This document shows positions 26,295-34,773 of a stretch of 64,000 nucleotides of DNA, one piece after another. The DNA is taken from the NCBI GenBank assembly GCA_030066015.1, contig JASJCL010000017.1:1-64000 (forward strand), in the 5' to 3' direction. How positions within the stretch are numbered: the stretch's first letter is position 1; every line of letters begins with the position of its first letter. The translations under genes were made by a program, and so were the position numbers. This DNA comes from Desulfosarcinaceae bacterium. Lineage in GTDB: Bacteria > Desulfobacterota > Desulfobacteria > Desulfobacterales > Desulfosarcinaceae. The notes under the pieces are model-generated. The model was not told where the DNA came from and did no database searches. It was given only the letters and a program-made list of their open reading frames with translations.

Positions 26295-26367
26295 GCTCAC
26301 CCGGCAGGCGCGAAAGGCGCCTCAACACAGGGGACACCATGGGGACCACCACGCCGTGGGGAGCGTC

Positions 26368-27465
26368 TTGCGGGTGGTGATCGCCGGCGGGGGGACGGGC
26401 GGACACCTGTTTCCCGGTATCGCCATTGCCGAGACCTTTTGCGAGCGGCGGCCCGGCGCCGAGGTCATGTTCATCGGATCGGGCCGGCCCTTGGAGATCT
26501 CAGTGCTCTCCCAGACGGGATTCCGCTTCGACACCATCGCCATTGAGGGTCTCAAGGGGCGCGGCCGCTGGCATCAGCTGCAGGCGGCGTTCAAAATTCC
26601 CGGTGCGGTCTGGTCGTCGCTCCGTAAACTGTGGGCCTTCCGACCCCATCTGGTGGTGGGCGTGGGGGGCTACTCGGCCGGACCGGTGGTGACCGCCGCC
26701 TGGATATTGCGCATTCCGCGGGTACTCCACGAACAGAACCTGCTGCCCGGTGTCACCAACCGCATCTTGGCCCGCCTTGCCAACCGTATCTACACCAGCT
26801 TCGCCGATACGGAGCGGCGCTGGCGGACCGGCCGATCGCGCCTCACGGGCAATCCGGTTCGCCGGGCCCTGATCCAGGAACAAGATCCGCTGGGAAAGGG
26901 GGAGGAGACCCTGCACCTTCTGGTAATGGGGGGCAGCCAGGGGGCCCACGCGCTGAACATGGCCCTCATCGACACCATGGAGAACCTGTCCCAGCGGGCC
27001 GGCGCCAGGCTGCGGGTACGGCACCAAACGGGAACCAAGGATCTGGGAATGGTCCAGGCCGCTTATGCGCGCCACGGTATCGCGGCCGAGGTGCGGCCCT
27101 TTTTCGACGACATGGCCGACTGTTATCGGTGGGCCGATCTGGCCATCTGCCGCGCCGGCGCCACTACCGTGGCGGAGGTGACGGCGGTGGGGGTACCAGC
27201 GATTTTCGTCCCGTTCCCGTTTGCCGCCGATGACCACCAGCGGTTGAACGCCCTGGCCGTGGTCAAGGCCGGTGGCGCTGAGATGTTGCTGGAGCAGGAT
27301 CTGGACGGTGCTCGACTGGCCGAGCGCCTGAAGCGCTACCTGTCCGATCGCGGGGAGCTGGCGCAGATGGCCGCGGCAGCCCGCACCCTGGGACAGCCGG
27401 AAGCGGCGGAAAAGATCGTTATGGATAGTCTGGCGCTGATTGAGGGGGAATCGGTGCACCCGTAG
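26368..27465 (+). CDS. murG: lipid II synthase MurG (GlcNAc transferase)
   Basis: Peripheral inner-membrane GT28 enzyme adding GlcNAc to lipid I. Motifs are GGGTGGHLFPG at the N-terminus, GVGGYSAGP, HEQNLLPGVTNR, the GGSQGAHALN loop and CRAGATTVAE in the UDP-GlcNAc site. Start choice is uncertain. A TTG at 26368 (GGGGAG upstream) gives the family-standard N-terminus LRVVIAGGG and 365 residues. A GTG at 26278 has a stronger AGGGGGAGG site inside ftsW but would add 30 atypical residues. I favour the TTG. Confidence 0.92.
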   Translation: MRVVIAGGGTGGHLFPGIAIAETFCERRPGAEVMFIGSGRPLEISVLSQTGFRFDTIAIEGLKGRGRWHQLQAAFKIPGAVWSSLRKLWAFRPHLVVGVGGYSAGPVVTAAWILRIPRVLHEQNLLPGVTNRILARLANRIYTSFADTERRWRTGRSRLTGNPVRRALIQEQDPLGKGEETLHLLVMGGSQGAHALNMALIDTMENLSQRAGARLRVRHQTGTKDLGMVQAAYARHGIAAEVRPFFDDMADCYRWADLAICRAGATTVAEVTAVGVPAIFVPFPFAADDHQRLNALAVVKAGGAEMLLEQDLDGARLAERLKRYLSDRGELAQMAAAARTLGQPEAAEKIVMDSLALIEGESVHP

Positions 27466-27651
27466 CACTGGCGGTTGCAGCCGGTCGTTGCGTCAAGGGC
27501 CATTGGACCTAAGACTGCCGCTTCGGCGGGCGCCGCTCAGAGCGACAGATTATCTTTGCCGGCATACCGGCGCAACAGCGAACAGACGCACCGATTCGGA
27601 TGAAGCAGGGGATCCCGACGCTGACCGCAAAGCAGTACAAGAGATAGGCGC

Positions 27652-29040
27652 ATGTACCTAAAAAAATACCACATCCACTTCGTTGGCATCGGCGGCATCG
27701 GCATGAGTGGCATCGCCGAATTGCTCCTCAACCTGGGCTACCGGGTGAGCGGGTCCGACCTGCGCACCTCGGAGATCACCCGTCGTTTGGAGCGTCTGGG
27801 GGGCACGGTCTTCGAGGGGCACCGGGCCGAGCAGATCGCGGGCGCCGATGTCGTGGTGACCAGTTCGGCCGTCAATCCCAGCAATCCTGAGGTGGCCGGC
27901 GCTCAGACGGCCGGTATTCCTGTCATCCCGCGGGCCGAAATGTTGGCCGAACTGATGCGCATCAAATTCAGTATCGCCATTGCCGGTGCCCACGGGAAAA
28001 CCTCCACCACCAGTCTGGTGGCGGCGGTCCTGGCGGCCGGCCGGTTGGATCCCACCGTCGTGATCGGGGGCAAGCTTCTGGGGATCGGCACCAACGCCGT
28101 TCTGGGGAAGGGCGACTTCCTGGTGGCCGAGGCGGACGAGAGTGATGGTTCCTTCCTGAAGTACAATCCGGCCATCGCCGTGGTCACCAATATCGATCGG
28201 GAGCATTTGGATTTCTACCCCGATCTGGACGCCATCAAGGCGGTGTTCCTCGACTTTATCGAACGGATCCCCTTTTACGGCCTGGCAGTGCTCTGTTTGG
28301 ACAACGAGGCGGTCCAGGATCTGCTGCCGCAGATCAAGAAACGTCTGGCCACCTACGGCACCACCAGCCAGGCCGATTTCCAGGCCACGGAGGTGCGGTT
28401 CGAGGGGCTCACCTCCACCTTTACGGTCAACCACAACGGGGAGGTGCTCGGCGAGATCCGTCTCAACCTGCCGGGGATGCACAATGTCTACAACGCCATG
28501 GCCAGCGTGGTGGTGGGACGCGAACTGGATCTGCCCTTCGCCACCATCAAGAAGGCCTTGGAGACCGTCAAAGGCGTGGGACGCCGCATTGAGATCAAGG
28601 GCGAGGTGGGCGGCATCATCGTGGTGGACGACTACGGCCACCACCCGACGGAGATCAAGACCACCTTGGCGGCCGTGGCCCAGAGCTGGCCGGGCAGGCG
28701 CAAGGTCGTCGTCTTTCAGCCGCACCGGTACACCCGCACCCAGAGTCTTTTTGACGAGTTCACACGGGCCTTTTACCAGAGCGACCAGCTGGTGGTGCTG
28801 CCCATCTACGCGGCCAGCGAATCGCCGATCGAGGGGGTGGAGAGCCGACAGCTCAGTGACCAGATTCGTGCCCATGGGCACAAAGAGGTCCATTACATGG
28901 AAAGCTTCGAGGCCTGCGAAGCCTTCCTGATGGAGATCCTTCAGGCCCAGGACCTGCTTCTCACGTTGGGGGCGGGCGATGTCTATCAGATCGGCGAGCG
29001 CATGCTGACCCAACTCAAAGCGGGTGGAGCGACACGATGA
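27652..29040 (+). CDS. murC: UDP-MurNAc--L-alanine ligase MurC
   Basis: A 462-residue Mur ligase adding L-Ala to UDP-MurNAc, the first amino-acid step. Motifs are HFVGIGGIGMSG (UDP site), GAHGKTSTTS (ATP loop, about residue 108), EADESDGSFL, TNIDREHLDFY and DDYGHHPTEI. A purine-rich AGATAGG precedes the ATG. A 186-nt gap without a supported ORF separates it from murG. The stop overlaps ftsQ (ATGA), exactly where most related clusters carry murB and sometimes ddl. Both are missing here. Confidence 0.96.
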   Translation: MYLKKYHIHFVGIGGIGMSGIAELLLNLGYRVSGSDLRTSEITRRLERLGGTVFEGHRAEQIAGADVVVTSSAVNPSNPEVAGAQTAGIPVIPRAEMLAELMRIKFSIAIAGAHGKTSTTSLVAAVLAAGRLDPTVVIGGKLLGIGTNAVLGKGDFLVAEADESDGSFLKYNPAIAVVTNIDREHLDFYPDLDAIKAVFLDFIERIPFYGLAVLCLDNEAVQDLLPQIKKRLATYGTTSQADFQATEVRFEGLTSTFTVNHNGEVLGEIRLNLPGMHNVYNAMASVVVGRELDLPFATIKKALETVKGVGRRIEIKGEVGGIIVVDDYGHHPTEIKTTLAAVAQSWPGRRKVVVFQPHRYTRTQSLFDEFTRAFYQSDQLVVLPIYAASESPIEGVESRQLSDQIRAHGHKEVHYMESFEACEAFLMEILQAQDLLLTLGAGDVYQIGERMLTQLKAGGATR

Positions 29041-29933
29041 GGTGGCCGGGGCCAAAGCGCACACGCAAGAACCGCTACAAGAAGCGCCCGCGGAGCGGCA
29101 GAGCGGGCGCCGGCGCCAGGCGTTTGCTGACCCTGGCCATCACCCTTCTCGGGGTGACGGCGTACAGCCTATTGCTGATTGTGGCCTACGGGCTCTTGAC
29201 CCAGAGCCGCTACTATCGCGCCAAACACCTGCCGGTGAGCGGAAACCAGCGACTCAGCGCCAACGCCATCATGACCCAGGCCGGCCTGAATCCGGGGGTG
29301 CAGATCCTGGACCTCAACTTGAGCGTCGTCCATCGCCGCCTGTTGGCCCATCCCTGGATCGCAGAGGCCCGCGTGGCGCGGGAGATTCCGGATACCTTAA
29401 GGGTGTGGGTGCGCGAACACCGGCCCCTGGCGGTCATGGACATGCAGCTGGGTCGGCGGTACCTGCTCAACGCGGCGGGGCGCCTGTTCAAAACCTGGGA
29501 TGCGACAGACCCCCAGGATCTTCCGGTGGTCACGGGGCTTGCCTACCGGGACCTGCCGGTGGCGCAGAGCGGAGGGAGTGCACCGTTTCAGGCGGTGATG
29601 GCCCTGCTCACCGGTACCGGCGCTTGGGAAGACCTCTCACTGACCCGGATCGAGGCCGATGCGGAGATCGGTTTGACCCTCGTGGTCGCCGGCAGCGATC
29701 AGCGTATTCGGATGGGATACGGCCAATATCCGCAAAAACTGACCCGTCTGACAGCCCTAAAGACACGGTTGAAGGCGGGCAATCACCTGCACGATTTCGC
29801 GTCCATCGACGTGAGCGATCTGGAACGGATCGTGGTGGCACCCAAGCAGACGCCCGCCAGCGGGAACGGAGATCAGCAGCGATCGGATCAGCACAGATCG
29901 GCGCTGCACAGTTCGGATCGGTACAGCTCATAG
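29037..29933 (+). CDS. ftsQ: cell division protein FtsQ
   Basis: A 298-residue bitopic division protein. The cytoplasmic tail is strongly basic (residues 1-30), followed by one membrane helix (about 31-55). The POTRA domain (about 65-135) has the GNQRLSANAI start and the PWIAEARVARE-PDTLRVWVREHRP pattern, and a beta domain follows. It recruits the FtsBL complex and regulates FtsWI. The start overlaps murC. The last about 25 residues are Ser/Gln/His-rich and low in complexity. ftsA follows after 9 nt. Confidence 0.92.
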   Translation: MRWPGPKRTRKNRYKKRPRSGRAGAGARRLLTLAITLLGVTAYSLLLIVAYGLLTQSRYYRAKHLPVSGNQRLSANAIMTQAGLNPGVQILDLNLSVVHRRLLAHPWIAEARVAREIPDTLRVWVREHRPLAVMDMQLGRRYLLNAAGRLFKTWDATDPQDLPVVTGLAYRDLPVAQSGGSAPFQAVMALLTGTGAWEDLSLTRIEADAEIGLTLVVAGSDQRIRMGYGQYPQKLTRLTALKTRLKAGNHLHDFASIDVSDLERIVVAPKQTPASGNGDQQRSDQHRSALHSSDRYSS

Positions 29934-29942
29934 GAGGATTGC

Positions 29943-31169
29943 GTGCAGCGAAAAGAGAACATCATCGTCGGGTTGGACATCGGTACCACCAAGATCTGCT
30001 GCGTTGTGGGGGAAGTTGGTTCGGGGGAGATCAACATCGTCGGCATCGGCACCTGCCCCTCCATCGGTTTGCGCAAGGGGGTCGTGGTCAACATCGAGTC
30101 CACCGTCGAGTCGATCAAAAAGGCGGTCGAGGAGGCCGAGCTCATGGCCGGCTGCGAAATTTCCTCGGTCTACGCCGGCATCGCCGGGGGACACATCACC
30201 GGCTTCAACAGCCGCGGCATCGTGGCCATCAAAGGCAGCGAAATCACTCCCGGCGATGTTGAGCGCGTCATCGACGCCGCCCGCGCAGTGGCCATCCCCA
30301 TGGACCGGGAAGTGATCCACGTGCTGCCCCAGGAGTACATCGTGGACGACCAGACCGGTATCCAAAATCCGGTGGGCATGGCCGGCGTACGGCTGGAGGC
30401 CAAGATTCACATCGTCACCGGCGCCGTCACCTCGGCCCACAATATCGTCAAGTGCGCCAACCGGGCCGGCCTGGACGTATGCGACATCGTCCTGGAGAGT
30501 CTGGCCTCGGGGGAGGCGGTCCTCAGCAACGAGGAGCGCGAACTGGGCACCGCCCTCCTGGACATCGGGGGCGGCACGACCGACCTGGCGGTCTTCTCCG
30601 GCAAAAACATCCGCCACACCTTCGTACTGGCCCTGGGAGGCGACACCATCACCAACGACATCGCCATCGGCCTGCGGGCGCCGGTGGTGGAGGCGGAGAA
30701 GATCAAAAAGAAATTTGGTTCCTGCCTGAGCAGGGAGATCTCCAGCGAGGAGACCATCGAGGTGCCTGGAATGGGCGGCCGCGATGCACGCAAGCTGCCG
30801 CGCCAGATTCTGGGCGAAATTCTCGAGCCGCGCATGGAGGAGATCTTCAGCCTCTGCAACCGCGAGATTTACCGCGCCGGCATGGAGAACATGGTCAACT
30901 CCGGGGTGGTCATCACCGGCGGCAGCTCCCTCCTGGATGGCGCCACCGAGGTGGCCGAGGGGGTTTTCAGCCTGCCCACCCGCTTGGGACGCCCCAGGGG
31001 CATCAGTGGCCTCACCGATGTGGTCAACAATCCCATGTATGCCACCGGCGTGGGCCTGGTCATGTACGGGGCCCGCAAGGCACCCGAGAAGAAATTTCGC
31101 ATCCGCGATCGCAATATCTTTAACAGCCTTATCGTGCGGATGAAGAAATGGTTCAAAGAGGTATTGTAA
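29943..31169 (+). CDS. ftsA: cell division protein FtsA
   Basis: A 408-residue actin-like ATPase tethering FtsZ to the membrane. Actin-fold signatures are GLDIGTTKI (phosphate 1), the LLDIGGGTTDLAVF phosphate-2 loop (about residue 205) and VVITGGSSLLDG (adenosine region). The 1C domain lies between about residues 85 and 165. The C-terminal helix (NSLIVRMKKWFKEVL) is the membrane-targeting amphipathic sequence. GTG start with a good AGGAGG five nt upstream. It is followed by a 283-nt gap before ftsZ. Confidence 0.96.
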   Translation: MQRKENIIVGLDIGTTKICCVVGEVGSGEINIVGIGTCPSIGLRKGVVVNIESTVESIKKAVEEAELMAGCEISSVYAGIAGGHITGFNSRGIVAIKGSEITPGDVERVIDAARAVAIPMDREVIHVLPQEYIVDDQTGIQNPVGMAGVRLEAKIHIVTGAVTSAHNIVKCANRAGLDVCDIVLESLASGEAVLSNEERELGTALLDIGGGTTDLAVFSGKNIRHTFVLALGGDTITNDIAIGLRAPVVEAEKIKKKFGSCLSREISSEETIEVPGMGGRDARKLPRQILGEILEPRMEEIFSLCNREIYRAGMENMVNSGVVITGGSSLLDGATEVAEGVFSLPTRLGRPRGISGLTDVVNNPMYATGVGLVMYGARKAPEKKFRIRDRNIFNSLIVRMKKWFKEVL

Positions 31170-31452
31170 CACGCTTGTGCACGGATCTTGGAGAGAAGGT
31201 CCATTCACATACCGGGGTCTTAAAAGAGAAGAAGAGATAGGATGGTTCGTTCGGCCGCACTGGGCGGCACCCGGACGGGTCTTCCGGCCATTGAACGGCC
31301 TGGGAGGGCCCGCCCGATCAAACCCGATGGTTTTTATCTCAACGCACGAAGTTGCCGACCGGGGCCTGCGGTTTCAATGCGGGCAACATTGAAGGGCAGA
31401 CCGCGGCGCTCGCAACAGGTTCGGCAGCCAACCCAAGAAGGGGGGAAGCACT
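31170..31452 (+). other. ftsA-ftsZ intergenic region
   Basis: Spacing of 283 nt, unusual for these two genes. It contains short GC hairpins such as GGCC-attgaac-GGCC (31286-31300) and a weak AAACC/GGTTT stem followed by T residues near 31330, which could be a partial terminator. A separate ftsZ promoter would fit, but no convincing hexamer pair is visible. The 71-codon frame here looks spurious. Confidence 0.4.
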
Positions 31453-32637
31453 ATGTTCAGCATGGTAGAAACAGATCACTCGGCCAAAATCAAGGTCATC
31501 GGCGTCGGCGGCGCCGGGGGCAACGCCATCAACAACATGATCGACAGCAGCTTGATGGGGGTGCGCTTCATCGCCGCCAATACCGATGCCCAGGCCCTGG
31601 AGGTGTCCAAAGCGGAGACGCGCATGCAGATCGGTGCCCAGCTCACCGAGGGCCTGGGCGCAGGGGCCAACCCGGGAGTGGGCCGTGAGGCCGCCATGGA
31701 GAGCGCCGGTGAGCTGCGCGAGGCGCTCGAAGGCAGCCACATGGTCTTCATCACCGCTGGATTCGGCGGCGGCACCGGCACCGGGGCAACACCCGTCATC
31801 GCCAACATCTGCAAGGAGCTGGGCATCCTCACCGTGGCGGTGGTGACCAAACCGTTTAGCTTCGAGGGCAAAAAGCGCCATCGCATGGCCCAGGAGGGGC
31901 TGGAGGAGCTCAAACAGGTGGCCGACACCGTCATCACGATTCCCAACGACCGCCTGCGCGGCCTGGCCTCCAAGAATGCCAAGATGCTCGACATGTTCCG
32001 GAAGGCCGACGAGATTTTGCTGCACTCGGTCAAGGGCATCACCGATCTGATCATGATGCCCGGCCTGGTCAACCTCGACTTCGCCGACGTGAAGACCACC
32101 ATGGCCAAAGCCGGGATGGCCATCATGGGCATCGGCATCTCCAGTGGTGAAAATCGCGCCATCGAAGCCGCCGAGCGGGCCATCTCCCATCCGCTGCTGG
32201 AAGATGTCAATGTCCGCGGTGCCAAAGGGGTGCTGATGAATATCACCAGCAACAGCGAGCTGACCATGGACGAGATGACCGAGGCTTCCGAGCGAATCTA
32301 CAACGAGGTGGGCGAGGACGCCGAGATCATTTGGGGCGCCGTCATCGACGACAACGTGGGCGACGAGATGCGGGTCACGGTCATCGCCACCGGCATCGGC
32401 ATGGAGAAGGAGCTTCACCATGAGACGCCCAGGGGGGCGGTCAAGGACCCTACCTTCGGGGGCAAGGTCCGCGACCTCACCCCCGCGGATTTAAATAGCC
32501 AGAAGCTCGACCTGGATGAGCCGACCTATATCCGACGACGGCGTGTCGTGGGGGACCCCATGCGTGAGTTTCGTGATCTGGCCGTGGACACCGACGATCT
32601 GGAGGTCCCCACCTTCCTGCGCCGCAAGGCGGATTGA
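31453..32637 (+). CDS. ftsZ: cell division GTPase FtsZ
   Basis: A 394-residue tubulin homologue forming the Z ring. Features are GVGGAGGNAINNM at the N-terminus, the tubulin signature GGGTGTG (residues 105-111), NLDFADVKTTM (T7-like loop with catalytic Asp) and a short linker. The C-terminal conserved peptide DDLEVPTFLRRKAD binds FtsA and other partners. A strong AGGGGGG site lies upstream of the ATG. It is the last classical dcw gene in the cluster; a radical SAM gene follows in the same orientation after 135 nt. Confidence 0.97.
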   Translation: MFSMVETDHSAKIKVIGVGGAGGNAINNMIDSSLMGVRFIAANTDAQALEVSKAETRMQIGAQLTEGLGAGANPGVGREAAMESAGELREALEGSHMVFITAGFGGGTGTGATPVIANICKELGILTVAVVTKPFSFEGKKRHRMAQEGLEELKQVADTVITIPNDRLRGLASKNAKMLDMFRKADEILLHSVKGITDLIMMPGLVNLDFADVKTTMAKAGMAIMGIGISSGENRAIEAAERAISHPLLEDVNVRGAKGVLMNITSNSELTMDEMTEASERIYNEVGEDAEIIWGAVIDDNVGDEMRVTVIATGIGMEKELHHETPRGAVKDPTFGGKVRDLTPADLNSQKLDLDEPTYIRRRRVVGDPMREFRDLAVDTDDLEVPTFLRRKAD

Positions 32638-32772
32638 TGCAGGTGTCGGGGCCAGGGTCCCATTGCACTTACTCCTGAGACGGGCGGAAGCGGCGCGCCG
32701 GCTTGAACCGGCAAGGCCGGTGCTATACCCTATTGGGGCAGGCCTTTCACCGCGATCAGACCGGACCGGGCG
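32638..32772 (+). other. ftsZ 3' region with perfect hairpin
   Basis: Contains GCCGG-CTTGAA-CCGGC (32697-32712), a perfect 5-bp stem, closely followed by another GGCCGG. There is no U-tract, so termination is not assured and read-through into the radical SAM gene is possible. Confidence 0.4.
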
Positions 32773-34563
32773 ATGGGAAAACGGCGTACCCGACAGATAG
32801 ACGGCTCCAAACAACACACCGCGGCCGCCACAGGTGCCGGAGAGATCGGCGCCTTTAAAAAAGGCTGGGCCGGGCGGCTGCGGATCGCGCTGGTATACCC
32901 CAACACCTACGCCGTGGGGATGTCCAACCTGGGATTTCAAACGGTCTACCAGCAGTTCAATGCGATGGATGCGGTGGTCTGCGAGCGGGCGTTTCTGCCC
33001 GATGCGCCTGCCGGAGGCGCCAGCGAGCGGGTGGTCAGCCGAGAATCGGGAAGCGCGCTGATCGATTTTGACCTGATCGCCTTTTCGGTGGCCTTCGAAA
33101 ACGACTACCCCAACGTGCTCAGCCTCATTGCCAAAGCAGGCCTCCCCCTGCGCGCAGACGACCGGGGCGCCCCCTTCCCCCTGGTCGTCGCAGGGGGAGT
33201 CACCTGCTTTCTCAATCCTGAACCCCTGGCCGCCTTCATCGATCTCTTCCTGGTGGGGGAGGCGGAACCCATCTTGCCAGGACTGGTCGAGCAGCTCTGC
33301 GGCGGTGATCTGAAAAGTTCGGCGGGACGTCGGCGGCTCCTCCTGACGATCGCCCGGGAAGTTCCCGGGGCATACGTTCCCGCCCACTATACGGCCCGCT
33401 ACCACGAAAGCGGCACCCAGATCGCACTGCAGCCCACGGCAGACGTGCCCGTCAAGATCGAGCGGGTCTTTGCCGCCGACCTGGCGCATCTGCCCACCGC
33501 GACCACCATCCTCACCGCGCACACCACCTTCGACGCCACCTATCTGGTGGAGGTCTCCCGCGGCTGCCCCCACGGTTGTCGCTTCTGTAGCGCCGGCTAT
33601 ATCTACCGACCGCCCCGCTTCCGCCCCCTGGGTCTGCTCAAAGCGCAGCTGGATCGCGGTCGCACCCAAACCGACCGGGTTGGCCTAGTGGGCGCCGCGG
33701 TGAGCGACCTGCCCGAGTTGGCCGCCCTCTGTCGTCACGGGGCTGAAGCGGGTCTCAAGCTTGGTTTCAGCAGTCTGCGCGCCGACGCCCTGAGCGACAC
33801 CCTCATCGCGCAATTGCGCCGTAGTCGGGTCAAAACCGCCACCATCGCCCCCGATGCCGGCAGCGAACGGCTGCGCCGGGTGATCAACAAGGGCCTGGAC
33901 GAAATGGCCATCCTCGGCGCCGCCGAATCGCTGGTGGCCGGCGGTATCCCCAACCTCAAACTCTACTTCATGGTGGGGCTGCCCACGGAAACCGACGACG
34001 ACATCGCGGCCGTCTCCCGCCTGGTGAAACGGGTGAAAGACCAATTCTTGCGCTCCAGCCGTGCCCGCGGCCGCATGGGGGACATCACCGTCAGCCTGAG
34101 CAGCTTCGTGCCCAAACCCGCCACGCCCTTTCAGTGGGTCCCCATGGCCGAGGAGCGGACGCTCAAGGCCCGTCTCAAGAAAATCAAGGGCGAACTACGC
34201 CGGGTGGCCAATGTGCGCGTCCACAGCGATATGCCCCGCTGGGCCTTCATTCAAGCCCTCCTCGCGCGGGGCGACCGCCGGGTGGCCGATCTCCTCGAGG
34301 CCGCCCACCGCAATCGGGGCAACTGGCCCCAGACCTTCAAGGCCGCCCTGCTCAATCCCCAGTTTTACGTCTACCGCGAGCGCGACCGCGACGAGATGCT
34401 GCCCTGGGATTTCATCGACCACGGGGTGCGTAAGCGCTTTTTGTGGAACGAGTATCAGCGTGCCCTGGCCGCCAAGCCTACCCCGCCCTGTCCGGCGTCA
34501 CCGGAAACCTGTACTGTGTGTGGCGCCTGCGTAGCGGAAGGTGGCACCGCTGGCCGTCGGTAA
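32773..34563 (+). CDS. B12-binding-like radical SAM protein (TIGR03960-related)
   Basis: A 596-residue protein. Residues about 35-180 resemble a cobalamin-binding-like Rossmann domain (RIALVYPNTYAVGMSNLGF). The radical SAM core has the cluster motif CPHGCRFC (Cys-x3-Cys-x2-Cys, about residue 262) followed by AGYIYRPPR, as in the TIGR03960 family of unknown function. The usual fused DUF2344 extension is absent. Instead the tail ends in C573-x6-C580-x2-C583-x2-C586, possibly a second Fe-S or zinc site. It is placed right after ftsZ on the same strand; the substrate is unknown. The ribosome site is weak. Confidence 0.85.
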   Translation: MGKRRTRQIDGSKQHTAAATGAGEIGAFKKGWAGRLRIALVYPNTYAVGMSNLGFQTVYQQFNAMDAVVCERAFLPDAPAGGASERVVSRESGSALIDFDLIAFSVAFENDYPNVLSLIAKAGLPLRADDRGAPFPLVVAGGVTCFLNPEPLAAFIDLFLVGEAEPILPGLVEQLCGGDLKSSAGRRRLLLTIAREVPGAYVPAHYTARYHESGTQIALQPTADVPVKIERVFAADLAHLPTATTILTAHTTFDATYLVEVSRGCPHGCRFCSAGYIYRPPRFRPLGLLKAQLDRGRTQTDRVGLVGAAVSDLPELAALCRHGAEAGLKLGFSSLRADALSDTLIAQLRRSRVKTATIAPDAGSERLRRVINKGLDEMAILGAAESLVAGGIPNLKLYFMVGLPTETDDDIAAVSRLVKRVKDQFLRSSRARGRMGDITVSLSSFVPKPATPFQWVPMAEERTLKARLKKIKGELRRVANVRVHSDMPRWAFIQALLARGDRRVADLLEAAHRNRGNWPQTFKAALLNPQFYVYRERDRDEMLPWDFIDHGVRKRFLWNEYQRALAAKPTPPCPASPETCTVCGACVAEGGTAGRR

Positions 34564-34773
34564 CGGCCCGAAGCGCTATTGACGCCTTGCCAAACGGAAA
34601 TGTGCGCCCCTGACGGCTCGGCAATCCCCGTGGGGAGCCATGCGCACGACGGCGTATCAAGGATCGCGAGGATATGATACGCTGGGCCAGCGCTGAAACC
34701 ATCCCCGCTCGGGAGGGTCGCAGCAGCGGCGTGCGTCGGCCTGGTCCTCGTGAACCACCCCTGAAGGAAGAAG
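34564..34773 (+). promoter_or_regulatory. intergenic region with a perfect 8-bp dyad
   Basis: An inverted repeat, GCGTATCA (34652-34659) and TGATACGC (34675-34682), with a 15-nt spacer lies about 90 nt before the 5'-nucleotidase ATG. The spacing (31 nt overall) suits either a dimeric regulator site or a hairpin. A TATGAT at 34673-34678 overlaps the right arm and could be a -10, without a clear -35. Confidence 0.4.

Noticed and set aside
26339-26380. short ATG frame (14 codons) before murG as a leader peptide
   Set aside because: A plausible ribosome site is present, but nothing links it to regulation; more likely chance.
31177-31392. 71-codon ORF in the ftsA-ftsZ gap
   Set aside because: No family resemblance, no convincing ribosome site; likely chance.
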